Under the pieces are notes generated by a model, which saw nothing but the letters and a program-made list of their open reading frames with translations, was not told the DNA's origin and did no database searches. The translations under genes were made by a program, and so were the position numbers. From Devosia elaeis (GTDB lineage: Bacteria > Pseudomonadota > Alphaproteobacteria > Rhizobiales > Devosiaceae), in contig NZ_LVVY01000076.1 of assembly GCF_001650025.1 (NCBI RefSeq), forward strand, positions 1 through 53,992: a DNA stretch of 53,992 nt, written 5' to 3'. Positions 1 through 9,551 of this stretch are shown piece by piece; positions within the stretch are counted from its first letter, which is position 1; the number at the start of each line of letters is the position of its first letter.

Positions 1-73
1 GGAGGATAATATGGGGTGATGGGGGTGGGGATAAGTTTTGGTTTTTTTGTGGGTTCGGCGTTTGTGGCAGCAG

Positions 74-204
74 CCCCCTCATCCGCCCTTCGGGCACCTT
101 CTCCCCGAGGGGGGAGAAGAATGGCGCGGCGTTTGCCTCTTATTCCTCTCCCCCTCGGGGAGAGGGTGGATCGGCCGCGGGCCGAGACGGGTGAGGGGGG
201 GGGG
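74..204. repeat. Paired inverted repeat, family A
   Basis: The left part runs CCCCCTCATCCGCCCTTCGG and then CTTCTCCCCGAGGGGGGAG. The right part runs CCTCTCCCCCTCGGGGAGAGG, then GGATCGG...CCGAGAC and GGGTGAGGGGG. The halves are imperfect inverted copies of a unit built from two adjacent small hairpins. Related copies lie at 8516-8637 and 24395-24521. The arrangement resembles paired REP/BIME elements. It codes for nothing recognisable. Confidence 0.7.
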
Positions 205-239
205 CGGCAGAGAGCTAAATATTAGATGCCGGTGCGTGG

Positions 240-310
240 GAGCACCCCCTCCCAGCTTCGCTGGGCCTTCGGCCAAGCTGCGCTACCTCCCCCGTCAAAG
301 GGGGAGGTGG
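240..310. repeat. Hairpin repeat, family B
   Basis: CACCCCCTCCC at the left pairs with GGGGGAGGTGGGG at the right, with a CTTCGCTGGGCCTTCGGCC segment between them. Shorter related hairpins occur at 6189-6225 and 8257-8302. All three are in gaps between genes. The ends carry no clear poly-T tract, so this is listed as a dispersed repeat and not as a terminator. Confidence 0.55.
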
Positions 311-389
311 GGTCGGTGTTTGGGGCGGCTCCGCGCCATTCGCGCGTAGCGCTCATGGAGGTTGCCGCATGATCCCGCCACCCACAGCT

Positions 390-416
390 CGTCACCCTCG
401 GGCTTGACCCGAGGGC
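390..416. repeat. Dispersed repeat, family C, single unit
   Basis: The 27-base unit begins CGTCACCCTCGGGCTTGACC and ends CGAGGGC. Its core CCTCGGG-CTTGA-CCCGAGG is itself a hairpin. Nearly identical units occur as an inverted pair at 20581-20665, and a GC-shifted variant pair lies at 21404-21484. Here only one unit is present, just downstream of ptsP. Confidence 0.7.
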
Positions 417-440
417 GTTCAGGGGCTGGTGGCGGCGCCC

Positions 441-2708
441 CTACCCGATCGGCAGGCCCTGTTTTTCCACCCACTCGGTGAGCAATTTGCGTACCGTGCC
501 GCCATTGGCGCCGAGGCTCAGGGCCTGGCGGACCGTTTCCTGGATGGGCTTGAGCTCGAGGTTGAGGATCATTTCCTTGATCGGGCCGATCGAGGCCGGG
601 CCCATGGAGAGCCGGGTCATGCCGATGGCCATGAGCGCCAGCGCCTCGATGGGCTTGCCGGCCAGCTCGCCGCACATGGTCACCGGCTTGCCGTGGCGCT
701 CGGCGGCCTCGACCACCATGCGGATGGCCCGCAGGCGCGGCAGGGCGATGGGATCATAGGCCTTGGAGACGCGCGGATTGGCGCGGTCAGCCGCGGTGAG
801 GAACTGCACCAGGTCGTTGGAGCCGATGGAGACGAAATCGGCCTCGGGCATGATCTGGTCGAGCTCGAACAGCAGCGAGGGCACTTCCACCATGGCGCCG
901 ATTTCGAGCCGCTCGGGCGCCGGCAGCCCGGCGCGCCGCAGCCGCTCGACTTCCTTGCTGATCACCTGCCGGGTCAGCCGGAATTCGAAGGTCTCGGTGA
1001 CCATAGGCACCAGCACCTTGAGCGGGCGGCCATTGGCGGCCTGCAGCAGGGCGCGGATCTGGGTGCGCAGCAGGCCCGGACGGTCGAGACCCAGCCGGAT
1101 GGAGCGATAGCCCATGGCCGGGTTTTCCTCGGCCGTGGCGCGCAGATAGGGCAGGACCTTGTCGCCGCCGATATCGAGCAGGCGGAAGACGATGGGCCGG
1201 TCCCCGGCAATGGCCATGGCCTCGGCATAGAGCTCGGCCTGTTCCTTGAGGCGCGGCAGGCGGCTGGCGATCATGAACTGCAATTCGGTGCGGAACAGCC
1301 CGACCCCAACCGCGCCGGTATCGTCCAGCATGGGCAGGTCGGCCACCAGGCCCGAATTGTGCAGCAGGGTGATTTCCACGCCGTCGCGCGTGACGCTGGG
1401 CTTGTTCTTGAGCGCGGCGTAATGGGCGCGCCTCTTGGCCGAGATGCGGACCTTGTCCACATAGGTCTGCTCGACATCGGGCGTGGGGCGCAGATGCACC
1501 TGGCCGGCAGGACCATCGATGATGATGTCGTCGCCGGTTTCGGACATGGAGACGATGGACTGGGCCTGGCCCACCGCCACGATGCCCAGCGAGCGGGCGA
1601 CGATGGCGACATGGGCCGTGGCCCCGCCCTCTTCGAGCACGACGCCGCGCAATTTCTTGCGGTCATATTCGAGCAGTTCGGCCGGGCCCATATTGCGGGC
1701 CACCAGGATGGCATTGTCGGGCAGCTCGCGCTGCGCCGGCTGGCTGGTATTGGTGAGCACGCGCAGCAGCCGATTGGCCAGATCGTCCAGATCGTGCAGC
1801 CGATCGCGGATATAGGGATCGGTCTGGCGCAGCATGCGGGCGCGGGTATCGTTCTGCACCCGCTCCACCGCCGCCTCGGCGCTGAGGCCATTGGCGATCG
1901 CCTCGCTCAGCCGGTTCACCCAGCCGCGATCATTGGCGAACATGCGATAGGTCTCGAGGATTTCCCGGTGGTCCGAGCCCCCGGCCATGTCGCCGTGATC
2001 GAGCATGGCGTCGATGGAGACGCGCATGGTTTCCAGCGCTGCATCCAGCCGCTGCTTTTCCGCCTCGGTATCCTCGGCGATGAAATTGGTGACGACGACG
2101 CGGGGATCGTGGAGCACCACTTTCCCCAGTGCGATGCCATCGGTGAAGCTGACGCCGTTGAACATGCGAGGCCGCCTGAGGTCGATATCGGACCCCGGCT
2201 TGATGAGATTGTCGAAATCGCTGGTAGCGATCATCTCGGCCAGGATTGTGGCCGTGGTCAGCATGGCCTCGGTTTCATCCTCGCCGTAATGGCGATGATC
2301 CCCGTTCTGCACCACCAGCACGCCCAGGGTCTGCCCGGCCCGCAGCACCGGCACGCCCAGGAAGGAATTGTAGCGGTCCTCGCCGGTTTCCGGCCGATAG
2401 GCGAAGGCGGGATGGCTGGGCGCATCGTCGAGGCTGAGCGGCTCCGCCTCGGCGGCGATCAGCCCGACCAGGCCCTCGCCCAGGCGCAGGGTGGTCAGGT
2501 GGACCGATTCGGCCTTGAGGCCATGGGTGGCGAAGAGCTCGAGCGCGCCGTCATCGCGCAGCACATAGAAGGAGCAGACATCGGCCCGCATGTTTTCGGC
2601 GATGAGGTCGACGATCTTGTCGAGCCGAGCCTGCGAAGCCAGGGGCTCCGCCATCGTCTCGCGCAATTGCCGCAGCAGCACCCTGGGGCCGCCTATGGTC
2701 GTCACCAT
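441..2708 (-). CDS. ptsP: PtsP, nitrogen-PTS phosphoenolpyruvate phosphotransferase
   Basis: This is enzyme I of the nitrogen phosphotransferase system. It is autophosphorylated by PEP and passes phosphate to NPr and then EIIA-Ntr, a regulatory relay and not a sugar importer. The 755 residues match the family length. An N-terminal GAF domain spans about 20-165. The phosphohistidine domain has [12 protein letters not shown], with the active His at residue 366. The C-terminal PEP-binding barrel has [18 protein letters not shown] and the catalytic-cysteine motif MCGELAG. The gene lies about 70 bp downstream of lysC on the same strand, so co-transcription is likely. Identification is secure from motifs and length. 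Confidence 0.96.
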   Translation of the reverse strand: MVTTIGGPRVLLRQLRETMAEPLASQARLDKIVDLIAENMRADVCSFYVLRDDGALELFATHGLKAESVHLTTLRLGEGLVGLIAAEAEPLSLDDAPSHPAFAYRPETGEDRYNSFLGVPVLRAGQTLGVLVVQNGDHRHYGEDETEAMLTTATILAEMIATSDFDNLIKPGSDIDLRRPRMFNGVSFTDGIALGKVVLHDPRVVVTNFIAEDTEAEKQRLDAALETMRVSIDAMLDHGDMAGGSDHREILETYRMFANDRGWVNRLSEAIANGLSAEAAVERVQNDTRARMLRQTDPYIRDRLHDLDDLANRLLRVLTNTSQPAQRELPDNAILVARNMGPAELLEYDRKKLRGVVLEEGGATAHVAIVARSLGIVAVGQAQSIVSMSETGDDIIIDGPAGQVHLRPTPDVEQTYVDKVRISAKRRAHYAALKNKPSVTRDGVEITLLHNSGLVADLPMLDDTGAVGVGLFRTELQFMIASRLPRLKEQAELYAEAMAIAGDRPIVFRLLDIGGDKVLPYLRATAEENPAMGYRSIRLGLDRPGLLRTQIRALLQAANGRPLKVLVPMVTETFEFRLTRQVISKEVERLRRAGLPAPERLEIGAMVEVPSLLFELDQIMPEADFVSIGSNDLVQFLTAADRANPRVSKAYDPIALPRLRAIRMVVEAAERHGKPVTMCGELAGKPIEALALMAIGMTRLSMGPASIGPIKEMILNLELKPIQETVRQALSLGANGGTVRKLLTEWVEKQGLPIG

Positions 2709-2777
2709 GCCTCGTTCAGGCAGCCCGCAAAGCCGCCCCCCTTCCTTCAGGAGCGGCCCTTCCCTCCGAAAACGGGA

Positions 2778-4043
2778 TCAGGCGTCCTGCTTGTCCAGAC
2801 CGTAATAGGTGTGCAGAGCCCGAACCGCAAGCTCGGCATATTCTTCATCGATCAGAACCGAGGTCTTGATTTCCGAAGTCGTGATCAGCTGGATATTGAT
2901 GCCCTTGTCGGCCAGGGCCTTGAACATCGAGGCGGCGACGCCCGCATGGCTGCGCATGCCCACGCCCACCACCGAGACCTTGGCCCCGCCGCGCGAACCG
3001 GAAAGGCGCGCATATTCGAAGCGCCCGCCATTGTCCTCCAGCGCCTTGACCGCCTTGTCATATTCGCTGTCGGGCACGGTGAAGGTGATGTCGGTGGTGG
3101 CGCCATCGTCGGCGATGTTCTGCACGATCATGTCGACCACGATGCCCTTGTCGGCCAGAGTGCCGAAAATGGCGGCGGCGACGCCGGGATTGTCCTTGAC
3201 CTTGCGCAGGGTGATCTTGGCCTCGGCCTTGGCGAGCGTCACGCCCGAAACGATCTGCTTTTCCATGATCTCATCCTCATCGCAGACAAGCGTGCCCGGA
3301 ACGCCGGGCGTACCATCGGGCGCGATCTGCGGCGCGTCCGGGTCGTCGAAACTGGAACGGACGGTCAGGCGCACCTTGTGCGCCATGGCCATTTCCACCG
3401 CGCGGATCATCAGCACCTTGGCGCCGAGCGAAGCCATTTCCAGCATTTCCTCGAAGGAAATCTTGGTCATGCGCTGCGCCTTGGGCACGATGCGCGGATC
3501 GGTGGTGTAGACGCCGTCCACATCGGTATAGATGTCGCAGCGATCCGCCTGGACCGCCGCCGCCACCGCCACCGCCGACGTATCCGAGCCGCCCCGGCCC
3601 AGAGTGGTGATGCGGTTATGCGGGGAAATGCCCTGGAAGCCGGTGATCACCGGCACCCAGCCATTGGCCATGCGCTCGTTGAGCTCGGTGGGGTCGATAT
3701 CGGCGATGCGGGCGGCGCCATGGGAATCATCGGTATAGATGGGCACCTGCCAGCCGGCATAGGACCGCGACTGGATGCCCATTTCGGCCAGCACGATGGC
3801 CATGAGCCCGGCCGTCACCTGCTCGCCCGAGGCCACCACGGCATCATATTCGCGCGCATCGTGGAACTTGGACGCCTCGTTGACCCAGCCCACCAATTCA
3901 TTGGTCTTGCCGGACATGGCCGAGACCACCACGGCCACTTCATTGCCCGCTTCGACCTCACGCTTGATATGGCGCGCGGCATTGCGGATGCGTTCGACAT
4001 TGGCGACCGAGGTGCCACCGAATTTGACGACGATACGAGCCAC
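2778..4043 (-). CDS. lysC: Aspartate kinase LysC
   Basis: It phosphorylates L-aspartate, the first committed step to lysine, threonine, methionine and diaminopimelate. The protein starts [14 protein letters not shown] after the initiator, the amino-acid-kinase signature, and carries [11 protein letters not shown] at the nucleotide/substrate site. Two C-terminal ACT domains (from about residue 265) imply feedback control by end products. I chose the GTG at 4043 and not the upstream ATG at 4121, because the family begins right at the VKFGGTSV strand and the extra 26 residues look like leader sequence. The length of 421 aa then fits. It is divergent from ubiG and probably co-transcribed with ptsP. 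Confidence 0.96.
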   Translation of the reverse strand: MARIVVKFGGTSVANVERIRNAARHIKREVEAGNEVAVVVSAMSGKTNELVGWVNEASKFHDAREYDAVVASGEQVTAGLMAIVLAEMGIQSRSYAGWQVPIYTDDSHGAARIADIDPTELNERMANGWVPVITGFQGISPHNRITTLGRGGSDTSAVAVAAAVQADRCDIYTDVDGVYTTDPRIVPKAQRMTKISFEEMLEMASLGAKVLMIRAVEMAMAHKVRLTVRSSFDDPDAPQIAPDGTPGVPGTLVCDEDEIMEKQIVSGVTLAKAEAKITLRKVKDNPGVAAAIFGTLADKGIVVDMIVQNIADDGATTDITFTVPDSEYDKAVKALEDNGGRFEYARLSGSRGGAKVSVVGVGMRSHAGVAASMFKALADKGINIQLITTSEIKTSVLIDEEYAELAVRALHTYYGLDKQDA

Positions 4044-4229
4044 TTGGCTTCCCCGCTTACCCGCCGAACCCGGCGGTACGCTTCCTGTTGGGCGGGGGAA
4101 TGCCACAAAGGCGGGGCGCAATCAATGGGCATCGCCGCCGCAGGCCCGCGGTGGCGGCGGAACTGCGACACGCCGCGCCTTGCCCCGGCCATGCTCGCCG
4201 GGTCATATGGACGCACAAGGAGCCCGCCC

Positions 4230-4970
4230 ATGACCCGCAGCACCGTCAACGACGCCGAAATCGCCAAGTTCACGGCCATGGCGGAGGAATGGTGGGACCC
4301 GAGCGGCAAGTTCAAGCCGCTGCACAAGTTCAATCCGGTGCGCCTGACCTATATCCGCGACAACTTGCTGGCCCATTTCGGCCGCGACGCGCATGGGTTG
4401 CGCCCCTTCGAGGGCCTGCGCGTGCTCGATGTCGGCTGCGGCGGCGGGCTGCTCTGCGAACCGCTGACCCGGCTGGGCGCCAGCGTCACCGGCATCGACG
4501 CCGCCGAGCGCAATATCGCCATCGCGGAAATCCACGCCGAACAGGCCGGGCTCGACATCGATTATCGCACGACGACCAGCGAGGCGCTGGTGGCGGCGGG
4601 CGAAAGCTATGACGTGGTGCTCAACATGGAAGTGGTCGAGCATGTCGACGACGTGCCGCTCTACATGAAGAGCTGCGCCGACCTCGTCGCGCCGGGCGGG
4701 CTGATGTTCACCGCCACGCTCAACCGCACCGCCCGCTCCTGGGCGCTGGCGGTGATCGGCGCCGAATATATCCTGCGCTGGCTGCCGCGCGGCACCCATG
4801 ACTGGAACAAGTTCCTGACGCCGGAAGAAATCACGGCGCAATTGCGCCGCAACGGGCTCAGCGTCACCGGCCAGACCGGCGTGGTCTTCCACCCGCTGGC
4901 CGATGAATGGCGCATGTCCCCCGATATGGGGGTCAATTACATGGTGCTGGCCGAGCGGCCCAAGAGCTAG
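4230..4970 (+). CDS. ubiG: UbiG, ubiquinone biosynthesis O-methyltransferase
   Basis: This SAM-dependent enzyme carries out both O-methylations in ubiquinone synthesis. The SAM-binding motif [15 protein letters not shown] lies near residues 70-84. [10 protein letters not shown] and LNRTARSW follow, as expected of UbiG. The frame is open for thousands of bases upstream, but the gene starts at the ATG at 4230, where AAGGAG lies 8 bases ahead and the typical N-terminus [20 protein letters not shown] begins. The length is 246 aa. The stop codon falls inside a 15-bp tandem duplication (4966-4995). The gene is convergent with the next minus-strand gene, 11 bp away. Confidence 0.95.
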   Translation: MTRSTVNDAEIAKFTAMAEEWWDPSGKFKPLHKFNPVRLTYIRDNLLAHFGRDAHGLRPFEGLRVLDVGCGGGLLCEPLTRLGASVTGIDAAERNIAIAEIHAEQAGLDIDYRTTTSEALVAAGESYDVVLNMEVVEHVDDVPLYMKSCADLVAPGGLMFTATLNRTARSWALAVIGAEYILRWLPRGTHDWNKFLTPEEITAQLRRNGLSVTGQTGVVFHPLADEWRMSPDMGVNYMVLAERPKS

Positions 4971-4995
4971 ACCTTGAGCAGCTAGACCTTGAGCA
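4966..4995. repeat. 15-bp tandem duplication across two stop codons
   Basis: GCTAGACCTTGAGCA occurs twice, at 4966-4980 and 4981-4995, directly adjacent and identical. The first copy contains the TAG stop of ubiG on the plus strand. The second contains the TAG stop of the minus-strand DUF2171-like gene. Each strand therefore carries a spare stop 15 bases on. Confidence 0.95.
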
Positions 4996-5353
4996 GCTCG
5001 TCCTTGCGGACCGACAGCACCAGCCTGTCGCCGTCCACGCGGTCGATATGTTCGGGAAAGATATAGCGGTCCGCCGCGAAGAACCCATCCGCATCGAGCC
5101 GCACGAAGCCTTCGCGCAGGGCCTTTTCCTGCATTTCGCGCGGCAAGCCGTCATTGGGATGGAAGACCTCGGCCAGGATATCGACAAGCGAGTCGCGCTC
5201 GTCCTCGAGAACCGGGCTGACGCCGACGGCGTCCACCTCCGGCGCGCCCGGCGCCTCGTCGGTGATGCGGAAGGTTTCGACCGTGCCGATGGCATGCATG
5301 GCGCTGTCATAGACCGCCATGCCTTCGTGAATCGTGCTGGGTATGGCCTGCAT
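4982..5353 (-). CDS. DUF2171-like small protein
   Basis: This 123-residue protein has the pattern IHEGMAVYDSAMHAIGTVETF near its start, which resembles PRC-barrel/DUF2171 proteins whose name-giving strand reads G-x-x-V-x-x-x-D-G-x-x-I-G-x-V. No enzyme motif is visible, and it is acidic and probably cytoplasmic. I chose the ATG at 5353 because GAGGAG lies 6 bases upstream; the frame extends further up, but without a ribosome site. It is convergent with ubiG. The family call is moderate and the function is unknown. Confidence 0.75.
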   Translation of the reverse strand: MQAIPSTIHEGMAVYDSAMHAIGTVETFRITDEAPGAPEVDAVGVSPVLEDERDSLVDILAEVFHPNDGLPREMQEKALREGFVRLDADGFFAADRYIFPEHIDRVDGDRLVLSVRKDELLKV

Positions 5354-5505
5354 GTTGATCTCCTCGATTGTGCTGAAAAGGCAACGCCCGGCCGTGGTCG
5401 GCGTTCCGCCAGCCTGCTTTCGCGGCGGACAATCGTGATCGCCATTTTGTGAACTCAAATGCCCGGCAAGGCGTTCTTCCGACAGAAGAAACCGAGTGAT
5501 CCGAT

Positions 5506-6102
5506 ATGCTCCTTTTCGCCCGCGCGGCCCTCGCGCTCGGGATGGCCACGCTTTGCCTGACGCCCGCCGCCCAAGCTCAATCCGAACCCCAGAGCCAGGA
5601 CCAGAATGTCTTCGTCATGGGCGGCCCCTTCACCACGGGCTATTTCGGCGATGCCTTCTTTTTCTGGGACGACCATTACGAGTCCAATTTCTTCGCCGGC
5701 ATCGGCTATCAGCACTTCTTCCATCATTATGAAAGCTTCAAGCTGGGCGTCGAAGCCGGGATCGGCCTGCGCCAGGGCGCGCAGACCTCCGCCGAATTGT
5801 GGGGGGGCCTCGTGGCGGGACTGACCGAATTCTCCTTCGGCGACATCACCATCACCCCCTCCATCACGGCCGGCCTCTCGGTGGTGACCGATACGATCGG
5901 GGTGGAAACCGACCGCGCCGACAAACTGGGACGCGACGTGCCCATCCTTTATTACCTCGCCCCCGAAATCGCCATTTCCCACGCCGCCCATCCCGAATGG
6001 GAAACCTTCGCCCGCATCCAGCACCGCTCCGGCGGCTTCGGCACCATCGCCGATATCGACGGATCCAATGCGGCCGTGATCGGCCTGCGGTTCAAGTTCT
6101 AG
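5506..6102 (+). CDS. Outer-membrane beta-barrel protein, lipid A deacylase-like
   Basis: The 198 aa begin with a Sec signal peptide, probably cleaved after TPAAQAQ. The rest alternates aromatic/Gly-rich strands and ends with ...IGLRFKF, a terminal aromatic residue typical of outer-membrane barrels. The segment RIQHRSGGFG near residue 170 recalls the His-x-Ser active site of PagL-type lipid A 3-O-deacylases. However, the Asn that normally follows Ser is Gly, and I see no clear matching Glu. It is therefore best called a barrel protein of this fold, with uncertain activity. It stands alone, followed by a repeat-rich gap before ilvD. Confidence 0.65.
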   Translation: MLLFARAALALGMATLCLTPAAQAQSEPQSQDQNVFVMGGPFTTGYFGDAFFFWDDHYESNFFAGIGYQHFFHHYESFKLGVEAGIGLRQGAQTSAELWGGLVAGLTEFSFGDITITPSITAGLSVVTDTIGVETDRADKLGRDVPILYYLAPEIAISHAAHPEWETFARIQHRSGGFGTIADIDGSNAAVIGLRFKF

Positions 6103-6188
6103 GGCGACGCGTCGTATCCCACCCCTCGATGTGGGGCGCGCCATGGAAAGGCGGGGCTCTTTATATCCTGAGACATCGTGCCTGCCGG

Positions 6189-6225
6189 CACCCCCTCCCG
6201 TCCTCCCCCGTCAAGGGGGAGGTGC
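6189..6225. repeat. Hairpin repeat, family B
   Basis: CACCCCCTCCCGTCCTCCCC pairs with GGGGGAGGTG to form a short GC-rich hairpin between the barrel gene and ilvD. It resembles the copy at 240-310. No poly-T tract follows, so termination is not obvious. Confidence 0.5.
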
Positions 6226-6280
6226 CGTATCGCGTTTTGGGGCTCGATCCCGTCACAAGAGCCGGCCTGCCATCGCCACA

Positions 6281-6301
6281 GTACCGTACGGTACGGTACG
6301 G
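6281..6301. promoter_or_regulatory. GTACCGTACGGTAC palindrome with 5-bp repeats
   Basis: A perfect 14-nt palindrome at 6281-6294 runs into three tandem GTACG units at 6286-6300. It lies 87-107 bases upstream of the ilvD start codon. It could be an operator or a short tandem repeat. Nothing in the window names a regulator for it. Confidence 0.4.
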
Positions 6302-6387
6302 AAATTTCTTGCTGCCGGGGCGGAATGGGGCTAAACAGGAGACCAGCATAGAACCGGCCCCACCGGCAGCATTTCGAGGATTGCCCC

Positions 6388-8241
6388 ATGCCCGCCTATC
6401 GTTCCCGCACCACCACCCATGGCCGCAACATGGCCGGCGCCCGCGGGCTCTGGCGCGCCACCGGCATGAAGGATGGCGATTTCGGCAAGCCGATCATCGC
6501 CGTGGTCAATTCCTTCACCCAATTCGTGCCGGGCCATGTGCACCTCAAGGATCTCGGCCAGCTCGTGGCCCGCGAGATCGAGGCCGCCGGCGGCGTGGCC
6601 AAGGAATTCAACACCATCGCGGTCGATGACGGCATCGCCATGGGCCATGACGGCATGCTCTATTCCCTGCCCAGCCGCGACATCATCGCGGATTCGGTGG
6701 AATATATGGTCAATGCCCATTGCGCCGACGCCATGGTCTGCATTTCCAATTGCGACAAGATCACGCCCGGCATGCTCAATGCCGCCATGCGTATCAATAT
6801 CCCGGTGATCTTCGTGTCCGGCGGCCCGATGGAAGCCGGCAAGGCGATGATCAAGGGCAAGCTGCAGGCGCTGGACCTGGTCGACGCCATGGTGATGGCC
6901 GCCGATGACAGCTATAGCGACGAGGAAGTCCAGCTCGTCGAGGAAAGCGCCTGCCCCACCTGCGGCTCCTGCTCGGGCATGTTCACCGCCAATTCCATGA
7001 ACTGCCTCACCGAGGCGCTGGGCCTCAGCCTGCCGGGCAATGGCTCCACGCTCGCCACCCATTCGGACCGCAAGCGCCTGTTCCAGGAAGCGGGCCACCT
7101 GATCGTCGACCTGGCCCGCCGCTATTACGAGCAGGACGACGCCTCGGTCCTGCCGCGCTCCATCGCCACCAAGGCGGCCTTCGAGAATGCCATGAGCCTC
7201 GACATCGCCATGGGCGGCTCGACCAATACGGTCCTGCATATCCTGGCCGCCGCCTATGAGGGCGGCGTCGACTTCACCATGGACGACATCGACCGGCTGA
7301 GCCGCAAGGTGCCCGTGCTCTCCAAGGTCGCGCCCGCCAAGGCGGACGTCCATATGGAAGACGTGCATCGCGCCGGCGGCATCATGGCCATTCTCGGCCA
7401 GCTCGACCGCGCGGGGCTCATCAACCGCAAGGAACATACGATCCATACGGCCACGATGGGCGACGCGCTCGACAAGTGGGATATCTCCCGCACCAATTCG
7501 GAAGCCGTGCGCAATTTCTACATGGCCGCACCCGGCGGCGTGCGCACCACGCAGGCTTTCAGCCAGTCCAACCGCTGGGCCGAACTCGATCTCGACCGGC
7601 AGAACGGCGTCATCCGCTCGGCCGAAACCCCCTTCTCCAAGGATGGTGGCCTCGCCGTGCTCAAGGGCAATATCGCCATCGATGGCTGCATCGTGAAGAC
7701 GGCGGGCGTGGATGAATCCATCCTCAAATTCACCGGCCCGGCCCGCGTCTTCGAGAGCCAGGACGATACGGTCAAGGCGATCCTTTCCAACCAGATCAAG
7801 GAAGGCGACGTCCTCGTCATCCGCTATGAAGGTCCGCGCGGCGGCCCCGGCATGCAGGAAATGCTCTACCCGACGAGCTACCTGAAATCGAAAGGCCTGG
7901 GCAAGGCCTGCGCCCTCTTGACTGACGGCCGTTTCTCCGGCGGCACGTCGGGCCTCTCCATCGGCCACGTTTCGCCGGAAGCCGCCGAAGGCGGCACGAT
8001 CGGGCTGGTGCGCGAAGGCGACATCATCGAGATCGACATCCCCAACCGCAGCATCACGCTGCTGGTGAGCGACGACGAACTGACCCAGCGCCGCCATGAC
8101 CAGGACAGGGCGGGCTGGAAGCCGGCCCATCCGCGCAAGCGCAATGTCACCACCGCCCTTAAGGCCTATGCGGCCTTCGCCACCAGCGCGGCGCGGGGTG
8201 CGGTGCGCGACACCGAGGCTATCGACAAGCTGTGGAACTGA
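6388..8241 (+). CDS. ilvD: Dihydroxy-acid dehydratase IlvD
   Basis: It dehydrates 2,3-dihydroxy-isovalerate and 2,3-dihydroxy-3-methylvalerate to the 2-keto acids of valine and isoleucine synthesis, using an iron-sulfur cluster and Mg2+. The protein begins with [20 protein letters not shown], the usual N-terminus. Cluster and active-site motifs are [11 protein letters not shown] and [19 protein letters not shown], followed by LPGNGS. The C-terminal domain has [16 protein letters not shown]. The 617 aa match the long (E. coli-type) form. GAGGA precedes the ATG. It stands alone between two repeat-rich gaps. Confidence 0.97.
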   Translation: MPAYRSRTTTHGRNMAGARGLWRATGMKDGDFGKPIIAVVNSFTQFVPGHVHLKDLGQLVAREIEAAGGVAKEFNTIAVDDGIAMGHDGMLYSLPSRDIIADSVEYMVNAHCADAMVCISNCDKITPGMLNAAMRINIPVIFVSGGPMEAGKAMIKGKLQALDLVDAMVMAADDSYSDEEVQLVEESACPTCGSCSGMFTANSMNCLTEALGLSLPGNGSTLATHSDRKRLFQEAGHLIVDLARRYYEQDDASVLPRSIATKAAFENAMSLDIAMGGSTNTVLHILAAAYEGGVDFTMDDIDRLSRKVPVLSKVAPAKADVHMEDVHRAGGIMAILGQLDRAGLINRKEHTIHTATMGDALDKWDISRTNSEAVRNFYMAAPGGVRTTQAFSQSNRWAELDLDRQNGVIRSAETPFSKDGGLAVLKGNIAIDGCIVKTAGVDESILKFTGPARVFESQDDTVKAILSNQIKEGDVLVIRYEGPRGGPGMQEMLYPTSYLKSKGLGKACALLTDGRFSGGTSGLSIGHVSPEAAEGGTIGLVREGDIIEIDIPNRSITLLVSDDELTQRRHDQDRAGWKPAHPRKRNVTTALKAYAAFATSAARGAVRDTEAIDKLWN

Positions 8242-8413
8242 ACTGAGGCAAGGAAGAACCCCCCTTCTAGCCTCCCTCTGAAAGGGGGAGATTAGGAGAG
8301 GGTACTCCGATCTCTCGGCTGTCGCTCTGCGACAATCGCGTGACAAGCGCCCCGGGCAATGCTACAGCCCCGCCCAGCCACCCGGACTTCTGCCAAGAAG
8401 GCCGGACTGGTCA

Positions 8414-8450
8414 GGTTCGATAGCGGGGATTCCACCCTCCCTATCGAACC
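8414..8450. repeat. Inverted repeat, 10-bp arms
   Basis: GGTTCGATAG (8414-8423) and CTATCGAACC (8441-8450) are perfect inverted arms around a 17-base loop. It lies between convergent genes, so it may act as a barrier hairpin. It lacks a poly-T tail. Confidence 0.65.
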
Positions 8451-8515
8451 GACCCTGATTTTCCCGACATTGCAAATTCTTCGGCTGAGGCGCGAGGCCA
8501 AGGCCTGCCCTGCTT

Positions 8516-8637
8516 TACCTCTCCCTTGGGGGAGAGGTCGGCGGCGCAGCCGACGGGTGAGGGCGCCTTTTCCAGTGCTCGTGGGAAGGCCCCCTCACCC
8601 GCCCCTTCGGGGCGACCTCTCCCCCAAGGGAGAGGTG
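8516..8637. repeat. Paired inverted repeat, family A
   Basis: The left unit reads CCTCTCCCTTGGGGGAGAGG, then GTCGGC..GCCGAC and GGGTGAGGGCGCC. The right unit is its inverse, with GGCCCCCTCACCCGCC and then ACCTCTCCCCCAAGGGAGAGG. The units are arranged with their GGTGAGGG ends facing inward, the opposite of the pair at 24395-24521. It looks like a REP/BIME-type element. Confidence 0.8.
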
Positions 8638-8644
8638 AAGCAGC

Positions 8645-9514
8645 TCACCCCCTCCGGCCGATGCGGTCCAGGATGGCGAAATCGTCGTCGCTGAGCTTGA
8701 TGGCGGCGGCGGCCACGTTTTCCTCGAGATGGCTGACCTTGCCGGTGCCGGGAATGGGCAGCATGACCGGCGAGCGCTTCAGCATCCAGGCCAAAGCCAG
8801 CTGGCTGGCCGAGGCGCCGTGCTTGTCCATGATCGCCTTGAATTCGGCGCTGGTCGATTCGAGATTGCCGCCATCGATCGGGCGCCAGGGGATGAAGCCG
8901 ATGCCATTGGCCTCGCAATGGTCCAGCACGTCCTCGGCCCGGCGATTGACCAGGTTGTAGAGGTTCTGGACCGTGGTGACCTTGAAATAGCGCTGGGCTT
9001 CCTTGATGTCGTCGACGCTGACCTCGCTGAGGCCGACATGGCGGATCAGCCCCTCCTGCTGCATCTGCGCGATGGCGCCGAACTGGTCGGCGCGCGGCGT
9101 CTTGCCGTCGATGCGATGCAATTGCCAGAGATCGAGCACGTCGCGCTTGAGCCGGCGCAGGCTCTGGATGACGCCCTGACGCAGGAATTCCGGTCGCCCG
9201 AGCTGATGCCATTCATCCGGCCCGGTGCGGGTGAGCCCGCTCTTGGTAGCGACGATCGTGCCCTTCGCATAGGGCGCCAGCACCGCCCCGATCAGCTCTT
9301 CGCTGACATAGGGTCCATAGCTTTCGGCCGTATCGATGAAATCGACATTGAGCTCGGGCAGGCGGCGCAGGGTCGCCTTGGCTTCCTCCGGATTTTCGGG
9401 CGGCCCCCAGATGCCGCTGCCGGTAATGCGCATGGCGCCGAAACCGAGCCGGTTGACCTTGAGATCGCCGCCGATGGCGAAGGTGCCGGAAAGAGCTGCG
9501 TCGAGTGTGGTCAT
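8645..9514 (-). CDS. Aldo/keto reductase
   Basis: This NAD(P)H-dependent oxidoreductase has the AKR (beta/alpha)8 barrel. The 289 residues start GGDLKVNRLGFGAMRITGSG. The catalytic tetrad is visible as Asp and Tyr in DFIDTAESYG, Lys in VATKSG and His in LWQLHRID. The C-terminal cofactor region reads LPIPGTGKVSHLEENVAA. I chose the ATG at 9514 (GGAG about 8 bases ahead), because the longer frame adds 65 Arg-rich residues that overlap the end of the next gene. The substrate cannot be told from sequence. It is 37 bp downstream of the DUF1178 gene on the same strand. Confidence 0.9.
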   Translation of the reverse strand: MTTLDAALSGTFAIGGDLKVNRLGFGAMRITGSGIWGPPENPEEAKATLRRLPELNVDFIDTAESYGPYVSEELIGAVLAPYAKGTIVATKSGLTRTGPDEWHQLGRPEFLRQGVIQSLRRLKRDVLDLWQLHRIDGKTPRADQFGAIAQMQQEGLIRHVGLSEVSVDDIKEAQRYFKVTTVQNLYNLVNRRAEDVLDHCEANGIGFIPWRPIDGGNLESTSAEFKAIMDKHGASASQLALAWMLKRSPVMLPIPGTGKVSHLEENVAAAAIKLSDDDFAILDRIGRRG

Positions 9515-9551
9515 CTTGCGTTCTCCGTTGCTCACGCCGGGAGGCAGGCGT

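Larger units (their letters stand above)
1..440. other. Non-coding stretch with dispersed repeats
   Basis: No convincing gene is seen here. Open frames are short and low in complexity. The stretch holds one copy of each of three repeat families that recur in the window: a purine/pyrimidine-rich inverted repeat at about 74-204, a CCCCCTCCC/GGGGGAGGT hairpin at about 240-310, and the unit CGTCACCCTCGGG...CCCGAGGGC at 390-416. It lies downstream of the minus-strand ptsP gene. In related genomes prfA often follows ptsP, but it is not inside this window. Confidence 0.6.
8242..8644. other. Non-coding gap with three inverted repeats
   Basis: No gene is supported in these 403 bases between convergent ilvD and the aldo/keto reductase. 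Three structures fill most of it: a family B hairpin at about 8257-8302, an inverted repeat GGTTCGATAG/CTATCGAACC at 8414-8423 and 8441-8450, and a paired family A element at 8516-8637. No clean U-tailed terminator is seen. Confidence 0.6.

Noticed and set aside
429..4229. Open frame of about 1270 codons running upstream of and in frame with ubiG
   Set aside because: It is the antisense of ptsP and lysC, which both have full family motifs. High GC in the third codon position leaves this antisense frame free of stops. No ribosome site or domain supports it.
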